Below are positions 57,651 through 64,000 of a stretch of 64,000 bases of DNA, piece by piece. The translations under genes and the position numbers were made by a program. The DNA is taken from assembly GCF_041379045.1 (NCBI RefSeq), contig NZ_CP166871.1, positions 62,001-126,000 of the forward strand, given 5' to 3'. The notes beneath the pieces were generated by a model. The model was not told where the DNA came from. It saw only the letters and a program-made list of their open reading frames with translations, and made no database searches. The first letter of the stretch is position 1, and the number at the start of each line of letters is the position of its first letter. The stretch comes from Thalassotalea ponticola (GTDB lineage Bacteria; Pseudomonadota; Gammaproteobacteria; Enterobacterales; Alteromonadaceae).

Positions 57651-58511
57651 ATGAGCGATAGTTACCAACCCGATAAAGTTTGGCAGTGGAAACAAGCAAG
57701 CGGTGGTAAATTTGCCAATATTAATCGCCCTATTGCGGGCGCCACACATGAAAAAGAATTACCGGTTGGTAAGCACCCTTTGCAGCTCTATTCGCTAGCC
57801 ACTCCCAACGGTGTTAAGGTGACAATTTTATTGGAAGAGTTGTTAGCAAAAGGTGTAAATGAAGCCGAATACGATGCCTTTTTGATCGATATTTTAGAAG
57901 GTGCGCAATTTTCGTCTGGCTTTGTTGAGATAAATCCCAATTCAAAAATTCCAGCCTTGGTTGATTTAAGTGGTGAACAGCCAGTTAAGGTATTTGAATC
58001 GGGTGCTATTTTGTTGTATCTAGCGGAAAAGTTTGGTCACTTTATCCCCAGCGAGCATATCAAACGCACACAGTGTATGAGTTGGCTTTTTTGGCAAATG
58101 GGAAGCGCTCCATACCTCGGTGGTGGTTTCGGTCATTTTTATGCCTACGCACCAGAAAAATTTGAGTACCCAATAGAGCGCTTTACCATGGAGACAAAAC
58201 GTCAACTCGATGTGCTCGATTTGCATTTAGCCAACCACCATTACATGTGTGGCGATCAATACACTATTGCAGATATGGCCATATTCCCTTGGTACGGCAA
58301 CTTGGTACTCGGTCGTCTATACGATGCGGCAGAGTTTCTCGATGTCACCAGTTACCGCCATTTAATGCGTTGGGCAAAGGAAATCGACGAGCGAGAGGCG
58401 GTTAAGCGCGGTCGTATGGTTAATCGCACATGGGGTGAAGAAAGCGAACAATTACCCGAAAGGCACGATGCCAGCGACTTTGATAACGTTACAAAATTGT
58501 CGGCAAAATGA
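57651..58511 (+). CDS. yghU: YghU-type glutathione S-transferase / disulfide oxidoreductase
   Basis: Nu-class GST that reduces organic hydroperoxides or disulfides with glutathione in E. coli. From ATG 57651 (AGGAGACC just upstream) it is 286 aa. The long N-terminal arm DKVWQWKQASGGKFANINRPIAGATHEKELP, thioredoxin-like domain with LATPNGVKVTILLEEL, ESGAILLYLAEKFG and the helical C-terminal domain with GDQYTIADMAIFPW match YghU. The frame extends ten codons upstream without a better start. Single gene with a terminator behind it. Confidence 0.92.
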   Translation: MSDSYQPDKVWQWKQASGGKFANINRPIAGATHEKELPVGKHPLQLYSLATPNGVKVTILLEELLAKGVNEAEYDAFLIDILEGAQFSSGFVEINPNSKIPALVDLSGEQPVKVFESGAILLYLAEKFGHFIPSEHIKRTQCMSWLFWQMGSAPYLGGGFGHFYAYAPEKFEYPIERFTMETKRQLDVLDLHLANHHYMCGDQYTIADMAIFPWYGNLVLGRLYDAAEFLDVTSYRHLMRWAKEIDEREAVKRGRMVNRTWGEESEQLPERHDASDFDNVTKLSAK

Positions 58512-58564
58512 TACTCGCTAGGCGCCAATAAACCCCACAAAATGCCCGTGAAAAGATGATGACT

Positions 58565-58593
58565 AGCCGTTAAAAAGCGTTTAACGGCTTTTA
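58565..58593 (+). terminator. terminator of yghU
   Basis: AGCCGTTAAA and TTTAACGGCT form a 10-bp stem around a 5-base loop followed by TTTA, 54 bp after the yghU stop. The rest of 58594-58832 shows no gene. Confidence 0.65.
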
Positions 58594-58832
58594 GAATTTA
58601 TCCGAAAAGGCAGGGCATCCACATATGAGTCTGATAAGGTGTACTAATCATTTGGTTAAAATCCAAACTATGCGTTCATAATAGCTCGTTTGTGATGTAA
58701 ATCGCGGAACAGGTTTACCGGCAAATTAACAAACTGCCATTACATACTACTGTTGTACAAAAAATACGTATCTCAAACTTTATACTTTCGGTAGGTTTTC
58801 GAAGGTGAAGTAGCCAGGGAGTGACAGGCCAA

Positions 58833-58864
58833 ACACAAAAACGGCCACTAAAAGTGGCCGTTTT
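58833..58864 (-). terminator. rho-independent terminator of glmS
   Basis: On the minus strand AAAACGGCCACT and AGTGGCCGTTTT form a 12-bp stem with a 3-base loop, followed by TTTGTGTTTG. It lies 65 bp after the glmS stop. Confidence 0.85.
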
Positions 58865-58928
58865 ATATTCGAAATTCACAACTGCGCTTGTAAATATCAG
58901 TTGTTGTACATCGTTACCTATTTAATGC

Positions 58929-60758
58929 TTACTCAACGGTAACCGATTTTGCTAGGTTTCGCGGTTGGTCAACGTCGGTGCCTTTGATAATTGCTACGTA
59001 GTACGACAGCAATTGCAATGGCAAGGTGTAAATGATCGGTGCGATGACTTCGTCACAGTGTGGCACGTTAATGACTTTCATGGTGTCATCCGACTCAAAT
59101 TGCGCATCAACGTCGGCAAACACATACATTAAACCACCACGAGCGCGAACTTCCTCAACATTTGATTTTAATTTCTCAATCAAATCATTTTTTGGCGCGA
59201 CGACAATAACCGGCATGTCGGCATCAATCAACGCCAGAGGACCGTGCTTTAATTCACCGGCAGCATAGGCTTCCGCGTGAATGTATGAGATCTCTTTTAA
59301 TTTTAACGCCCCTTCCATCGCGATTGGGTATTGATCACCGCGACCTAAGAATAGCGAGTGGTGCTTGTCTGCGAAGTCTTCAGCCAAATCTTCAATTTCA
59401 TCGGCAAGGGTTAATACTTCATCAATTTTAGCTGGCAACGACATCAGTGCATTGGTTAACTGTGCTTGTTTGTCAGCGCTCATGCCCTTGTACTTGCCAA
59501 GAGCTAAGGTCATCATCATTAAACCAACTAATTGAGTGGTAAAGGCTTTAGTTGATGCAACGCCAATCTCCGCGCCGGCCTTGGTCATAAAGGCCAAGTC
59601 AGATTCACGTACCAACGACGAACCTGGGACATTACAAATGGTAAGTGACGCTTTGTAGCCAAGCTCTTTACCCAAGCGCAATGCAGCAAGAGTATCGGCA
59701 GTTTCACCTGATTGTGAAATAGTGACTAACAGTGCATTTTTGGGCACGAACGACTTGCGGTATCTAAACTCTGATGCAATTTCAACGTTACAGCTAACGC
59801 CAGCGTGCTCTTCTAGCCAGTAACGCGCCACCATGCCCGAGTGGTAAGAGGTACCACAGGCGATAATTTGCACGTGCTCAATATCTTGAAATATGGCTTC
59901 GGCATTGTCGCCAAACGCATTAATGTCAATGGTTTGGTCGACAAATCGGTTAGCTAGCGAGTTGCGAATAGCCGTTGGCTGTTCGTAAATCTCTTTCAAC
60001 ATGTAGTGACGGTATTCACCTTTGTCACCGGCATCGTGGTTGACGTTGGCTTCCGTTATTTCACGTTCAACTTTATTGCCTTGTTGGTCAAAGATATTCA
60101 CGTCAAAGCGAGTGATTTCAGCGACATCACCTTCTTCCAAGAAAGAAAACTTACGCGTTACCGGCAATAATGCCATCATATCTGATGCTAAAAAGTTTTC
60201 GCCTAAGCCGTAACCAATAACCAGAGGGCTACCAGAGCGCGCCACGACAACGCGCTCAACATCGTTGCTGTCCATGATTACTGTGCCGTATGCACCTTCA
60301 AATTGCTTAACGCTTTTTTGCACAGCTTCAAGTAGGCTGGCACTGTCTTTTAATTCATGGCGAACTAAGTGAGCGATTACTTCGGTATCAGTTTCTGAGC
60401 TAAATACGTAGCCCAGTTGTTGTAGCTTTTCACGCAATTCTTGGTGGTTTTCAATAATACCATTGTGAACCACGGCAATGTTTGATGACACATGCGGGTG
60501 AGCATTGGTCTCGCTTGGTACACCATGAGTTGCCCAACGGGTATGAGCAATACCAGTGCCGCCTTTTGCTGGGTTGACCTCAAGCGCGCTTGCAAGTTCT
60601 TGCACTTTACCCAAGCGACGTACGCGACTTAAATTGTGATCGCTGTCAATAATCGCAACACCCGCTGAGTCATAGCCGCGATATTCTAATCGACGCAAGC
60701 CTTCTACTAAGATATCGGCGACATCACGTTGCGCTACCGCGCCTACAATTCCACACAT
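58929..60758 (-). CDS. glmS: glutamine--fructose-6-phosphate aminotransferase
   Basis: Makes glucosamine-6-phosphate, the entry to peptidoglycan and LPS amino sugars. From ATG 60758 it is 609 aa, the standard length, with the N-terminal nucleophile Cys2 in [11 protein letters not shown], a glutaminase domain (to about 240) with HNGIIENH, then two SIS domains with [14 protein letters not shown] near 300 and [13 protein letters not shown] near 347. The frame runs 12 codons further upstream, but GATAATTATT before this ATG contains AGGA and Cys must follow Met. It starts 17 bp after the DeoR-type gene. No GlmS ribozyme lies upstream. Confidence 0.96.
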   Translation of the reverse strand: MCGIVGAVAQRDVADILVEGLRRLEYRGYDSAGVAIIDSDHNLSRVRRLGKVQELASALEVNPAKGGTGIAHTRWATHGVPSETNAHPHVSSNIAVVHNGIIENHQELREKLQQLGYVFSSETDTEVIAHLVRHELKDSASLLEAVQKSVKQFEGAYGTVIMDSNDVERVVVARSGSPLVIGYGLGENFLASDMMALLPVTRKFSFLEEGDVAEITRFDVNIFDQQGNKVEREITEANVNHDAGDKGEYRHYMLKEIYEQPTAIRNSLANRFVDQTIDINAFGDNAEAIFQDIEHVQIIACGTSYHSGMVARYWLEEHAGVSCNVEIASEFRYRKSFVPKNALLVTISQSGETADTLAALRLGKELGYKASLTICNVPGSSLVRESDLAFMTKAGAEIGVASTKAFTTQLVGLMMMTLALGKYKGMSADKQAQLTNALMSLPAKIDEVLTLADEIEDLAEDFADKHHSLFLGRGDQYPIAMEGALKLKEISYIHAEAYAAGELKHGPLALIDADMPVIVVAPKNDLIEKLKSNVEEVRARGGLMYVFADVDAQFESDDTMKVINVPHCDEVIAPIIYTLPLQLLSYYVAIIKGTDVDQPRNLAKSVTVE

Positions 60759-60775
60759 AATAATTATCCTGTTTG

Positions 60776-61546
60776 TTATTCTATTGGTGCGCAAATCACA
60801 TTAATGCCTTGCGCTTGTATTTGTTTTTTCAGTTGTTCAGATAAGTTGTCGTCGGTTATTAAGGTATTGACCGAATTCCACGAAAGTTCAAGGTTGGGAA
60901 TACGACGACCGATTTTATCTGACTCAACTAAGACGATGACTTCACGAGCGACTTCACTCATCACTCGCGATAGTCCGATTAATTCGTTAAACGTTGTTGT
61001 ACCGCGCTCTATATCAATACCATCAGCACCGATAAACAGCTGATCAAAATCGTAGGAGCGCAACACTTGTTCGGCTATTTGTCCCTGAAAGGCCTCTGAA
61101 GTGGAATCCCACGTCCCCCCGGTCATCAATAATGTCGGCTCATTTTCAAGTTCATTTAATTGATTGGCCACACTCAGAGAGTTAGTCATTACCACTAGGC
61201 CTTTTTTATTCGCCAGGTGCGTAATCATCGCCGCAGTTGTGCGACCACTATCAATAATAATTCGATGGTGGTCTTTAATTAACAACGCCGCTTGTTTGCC
61301 TATTGCTTGCTTTTGTTTCGAAACTTTATCGTTGTGCGCTACCGAGGTGATTTCACTTGGTAACGGTACGGCGCCACCATAGCGGCGCAATAACAACCCA
61401 CTGGCCTCGAGTGCCGCGAGATCTTTGCGAATAGTGACTTCAGACGTTTCAAATTGCACTGCCAGTTGATCGACACTGACTTCACCTACATCGTTGAGTT
61501 GATTTAAAATGGTGTGACGTCTTAATTGAGTATTGCGCTTTGACAT
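60776..61546 (-). CDS. DeoR-family regulator, probable regulator of glmS
   Basis: Sugar-phosphate-responsive repressor of 256 aa. Residues 6-60 form a winged helix-turn-helix ([27 protein letters not shown]), followed by the DeoR sensor domain with [10 protein letters not shown] near 98-107 and [17 protein letters not shown] near 172-188. It sits 17 bp upstream of glmS in the same direction, so it likely senses glucosamine-6-phosphate or a similar sugar phosphate and controls glmS. This link is inferred from position only. Confidence 0.88.
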   Translation of the reverse strand: MSKRNTQLRRHTILNQLNDVGEVSVDQLAVQFETSEVTIRKDLAALEASGLLLRRYGGAVPLPSEITSVAHNDKVSKQKQAIGKQAALLIKDHHRIIIDSGRTTAAMITHLANKKGLVVMTNSLSVANQLNELENEPTLLMTGGTWDSTSEAFQGQIAEQVLRSYDFDQLFIGADGIDIERGTTTFNELIGLSRVMSEVAREVIVLVESDKIGRRIPNLELSWNSVNTLITDDNLSEQLKKQIQAQGINVICAPIE

Positions 61547-61565
61547 AATTTTTATTAGTTGCGAT

Positions 61566-61641
61566 ATAAAACAATATCGGCATTAAAATGTTGCGTTTCG
61601 AAACTTGGCGTAATTAAAACAAAACATTGCGAAAAACGCAA
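61566..61641. promoter_or_regulatory. operator-like inverted repeats between the DeoR gene and hutG
   Basis: GTTTCGAAAC (61595-61604) is a perfect palindrome, and TTGCG-AAAAA-CGCAA (61627-61641) is a second dyad; ATAT-based repeats (GATAT, ATATC) lie at 61563-61577. They could be sites for the DeoR-type protein or a hut regulator. Dyads are seen, the binder is a guess. Confidence 0.4.
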
Positions 61642-61757
61642 ATTCCATCGCCTTATTTTGCCAAGATCGTTGAAAAATGCTAAATTTGGCCGCCAATAAA
61701 ATTATTTTAGCAAGCATAAACTACCTTTCGTTTAGAAATGCATCACTAGGGGAATGC

Positions 61758-62549
61758 ATGAGCCAAGCAAGTTACACATTAATTGAAGGTAATCTACCTT
61801 TACTCATTTCAATGCCGCACAACGGTACCGATATCGCTGATCATATAAAACACACGATGACCGATGTTGCTCATAAGGTAGAAGATACCGATTGGTATCT
61901 CGATAGACTCTATGATTTTGCTAAGCACTTAGGGGCCTATATTTTAATGCCCAAATACAGTCGCTATGTGATTGACTTAAATCGCGATCCAACAGGGGTA
62001 AGCTTATATCCGGGCGCTGATACGACAGAGCTTTGTCCTACCACCAGCTTTAAATCAGAGCCTCTATACAAAGACGGGCAACAGCCAACGGAAGACGAAA
62101 TTACTCGCCGCATTAACGACTATTGGCAGCCATATCACCAAGCGATCGCAGATACGCTAGCGACTATGCGCCACCAATTTGGCAAGGCGGTAATGCTTGA
62201 AGCGCACTCTATCGCCTCGGTGGTTCCGCGTTTTTTTGATGGTCAGCTACCCGACTTTAACTTTGGTAATAATCAAGGGCAAAGTTGCGCAAAGTCAATG
62301 CTAGAGTCGATCGAGCAGTTAGATTTTAGTCCGTATAGTCAAGTGTCTAACGGGCGCTTTAAAGGCGGTTATATCACTCGTCACTACGCAGACCCGAAAA
62401 ACAATGTGCACACATTACAGCTTGAATTATCTCAACGAACCTATCTCGACGAAGCAACACTGGCTTACGACCAGCAAAAAGCCGACGAAGTTAAGCCAAA
62501 GCTTGAGATGCTAGTCAAACAGCTGATTGTATTTGCCCAACAAAGTTAA
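61758..62549 (+). CDS. hutG: N-formylglutamate deformylase
   Basis: Converts N-formylglutamate to glutamate and formate in histidine degradation. From ATG 61758 it is 263 aa. LLISMPHNGTDIADHI near residues 15-30 with the metal-ligand His, DTDWYLDRLYDFAKHLG near 45-62, VIDLNRDP near 75 and LEAHSIASVVPRFFDGQLPDF near 145-165 are typical of the HutG/FGase family. AGGGGA lies a few bases before ATG; the frame is open back to 61677 but without family sequence. hutF follows 16 bp after the stop. Confidence 0.92.
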   Translation: MSQASYTLIEGNLPLLISMPHNGTDIADHIKHTMTDVAHKVEDTDWYLDRLYDFAKHLGAYILMPKYSRYVIDLNRDPTGVSLYPGADTTELCPTTSFKSEPLYKDGQQPTEDEITRRINDYWQPYHQAIADTLATMRHQFGKAVMLEAHSIASVVPRFFDGQLPDFNFGNNQGQSCAKSMLESIEQLDFSPYSQVSNGRFKGGYITRHYADPKNNVHTLQLELSQRTYLDEATLAYDQQKADEVKPKLEMLVKQLIVFAQQS

Positions 62550-62565
62550 CCACTGAGACTATCCT

Positions 62566-63951
62566 ATGAATATGTTATTTGCCGAGCACATATTATTAAG
62601 CCATGGCACGCATAGCCAATGGCACAACAACAAAACTTTACTTATCGATAACGGCGTCATTGTTGATATCGTTGACGGTCAACTCGATGGAGCTGACATC
62701 GCTGAGGGGCCGGTGATACCGGGCATGGTAAATTGTCATTCACACGCCTTCCAGCGCGGTTTTGCTGGCTTCAGTGAGCAAGGCTCCCAGGGCAATGATA
62801 GTTTTTGGACCTGGCGTAAAATCATGTACCAATTTCTTGATGTGATCAGTGTTGAGCAGGCACAAGTGATCGCCAACCAGCTTTACATTGAAATGGTTAA
62901 GGCCGGTTATACACGGGTGGCAGAGTTTCATTATTTGCACCATCAACCAGATGGTCAAAACTACCATCAATTGGCTGCCATGGCTGATGCCCTGTTTGAC
63001 GCCGCTGAGCAAGCCGGAATTGGTATCACCATGTTGCCTGTGTTGTATCGCTATAGCGGTTTTGGACCATTGCCGGCTAACGACGGGCAAAAGCGTTTTA
63101 TCAACGATGTAGAACAGTTTAATCAACTGGTTAGCGATTGTTTTGCCAGCGCAAGTAAACGCGCTAACGCCAATGTGGGTATTGCGCCACATTCGTTGCG
63201 CGCAGTTGATAAGCCATCGTTGCAAGCCGCAGTAACGCATGTGCGTAATTTAGATGCCACGGCGCCTATTCACATTCACATTGCCGAGCAACAGAAGGAA
63301 GTCAATGACTGCCACGCGCATTACGGCATGCGTCCGGTGCAGTGGTTGTTAGACAATATGTCGATTGACCAACACTGGTGTTTAATTCACGCCACCCATA
63401 TTGATCAGCAAGAGTTACAAGGTATTGTCGATGCGGGGGCCGTTGCCGGTATCTGCCCTACCACTGAAGCCAATTTAGGCGATGGCATTTTTCCGACCAC
63501 TGAATTTATCAGCAAAGGCGGTCGCGTAGCCATTGGTTCTGATAGCCATATCAGTGTTTCGGCAATTGAAGAGCTACGTTTACTGGAGTACGCTCAACGC
63601 CTAGTACGCCAGCAAAGGGCGATTTTAGCTGATAATCAGACCCCGTCAGTTGGACAGTTTTTATGGCATCACACCGCACAAGCAGGGGCTTTATCAACCA
63701 GTAGCAACAGCGGTGAATTGGCCGTTGGTAAACAAGCTGATTTAATTGTGTTATCGAATGAACGAAATAGTTTGTTCGCCAATAGTACGAAGCATCTATT
63801 AGACAGCGTGGTGTTTGCTAGCCAAGCATCGCCGATAAAGGATGTGATGGTAAATGGCCAGTGGGTGGTGCGCGACGGTAAGCATGCTCAAGAGCAACAG
63901 GTTGCAGATCGCTTTGCTACAGTGCTGCAGGACTTAGCGGGTAATCGATAG
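62566..63951 (+). CDS. hutF: formimidoylglutamate deiminase
   Basis: Amidohydrolase that turns N-formimidoylglutamate into N-formylglutamate and ammonia, the substrate of HutG. The 461-aa chain has the metal-binding HSHAFQRGFAG near residues 58-68, FWTWRKIMY near 85, HYLHHQPDG, HIHIAEQQKEV near 240, HATH near 272 and GSDSHISVSA near 325 as metal and substrate ligands. This marks the two-step HutF-HutG branch rather than HutG-type formiminoglutamase. Bases 63952-64000 after it hold no feature; further hut genes may lie beyond. Confidence 0.93.
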   Translation: MNMLFAEHILLSHGTHSQWHNNKTLLIDNGVIVDIVDGQLDGADIAEGPVIPGMVNCHSHAFQRGFAGFSEQGSQGNDSFWTWRKIMYQFLDVISVEQAQVIANQLYIEMVKAGYTRVAEFHYLHHQPDGQNYHQLAAMADALFDAAEQAGIGITMLPVLYRYSGFGPLPANDGQKRFINDVEQFNQLVSDCFASASKRANANVGIAPHSLRAVDKPSLQAAVTHVRNLDATAPIHIHIAEQQKEVNDCHAHYGMRPVQWLLDNMSIDQHWCLIHATHIDQQELQGIVDAGAVAGICPTTEANLGDGIFPTTEFISKGGRVAIGSDSHISVSAIEELRLLEYAQRLVRQQRAILADNQTPSVGQFLWHHTAQAGALSTSSNSGELAVGKQADLIVLSNERNSLFANSTKHLLDSVVFASQASPIKDVMVNGQWVVRDGKHAQEQQVADRFATVLQDLAGNR

Positions 63952-64000
63952 CCCAAGTTACGTTAGGACTTGTTGGTCATTTGATGTCAATAGCAGAGTA

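Noticed and set aside
1..64000. tRNA, rRNA, CRISPR arrays, prophage and intact insertion sequences
   Set aside because: No T-loop or acceptor pattern, regular short repeats, phage genes or transposase ORFs were found by reading; a dedicated search could still find divergent cases.

Overview
The window looks like chromosome of a marine gammaproteobacterium of the Alteromonadales (Colwellia/Thalassotalea-like). This rests on gene content and protein character: a TonB receptor of the Xanthomonas/Caulobacter type with a FAD-dependent halogenase and starch enzymes, HutF-type histidine breakdown, an ilvC/ilvY pair, ilvEDA, ftsYEX-rpoH, YjaG, YhgN and VF530 proteins, and moderate GC by eye. No rRNA, tRNA, CRISPR array, prophage or intact insertion sequence was seen. 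It is mainly housekeeping sequence with two accessory loci (starch/maltodextrin use and arsenate resistance).

Layout. 1-14.5 kb is a starch/maltodextrin locus: a cut-off sugar MFS transporter, an aldo/keto reductase, a halogenase and a TonB-dependent receptor on the minus strand; divergently a pullulanase-type lipoprotein, a GH97 alpha-glucosidase, a second sugar MFS transporter and a LacI-type regulator. The divergent region carries three CATACGTAT operator-like sites. 14.6-23.2 kb holds a two-gene spermidine-synthase-like unit, an envelope protein, cdd-deoA, a Kef-like antiporter, a DUF523 gene and a DUF885 lipoprotein. 23.2-23.8 kb is a gene-free stretch with a c-di-GMP-I riboswitch and its own promoter on the minus strand, but no recognisable gene behind it. 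23.8-32.7 kb: tesB, a YbdG-type channel, proB, an asparaginase, ilvC with divergent ilvY, and comM. 32.8-37.75 kb: the ilvE-ilvD-ilvA operon behind an unlisted Ile/Leu/Val-rich leader peptide and attenuator. 37.75-43.9 kb: ubiK, rep, a MITE-like element, a small membrane ORF, a GGDEF-EAL protein and rpoH. 44.4-53.2 kb: ftsY-ftsE-ftsX, rsmD, dodecin, yjaG, a long coiled-coil protein, yhgN, and small regulatory/unknown genes. 53.7-58.5 kb: arsR-gapdh-arsJ with a Gfo/Idh/MocA oxidoreductase, then yghU. 58.9-61.5 kb: a DeoR-type regulator directly upstream of glmS. 61.75-63.95 kb: hutG-hutF.

How it works together. The starch locus should carry maltodextrin across the outer membrane (TonB receptor), cut it in the envelope (pullulanase, GH97), move sugar across the inner membrane (MFS) and be repressed by the LacI protein. 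The ilv genes are controlled by attenuation (ilvEDA) and by IlvY (ilvC). The ars genes convert arsenate to an unstable arseno-phosphoglycerate and export it. The most unusual items are the orphan c-di-GMP riboswitch, a pair of CTAG-flanked repeat elements sharing terminal inverted repeats (one just upstream of the ilv leader peptide), and a possible RNA switch in front of the first MFS gene.
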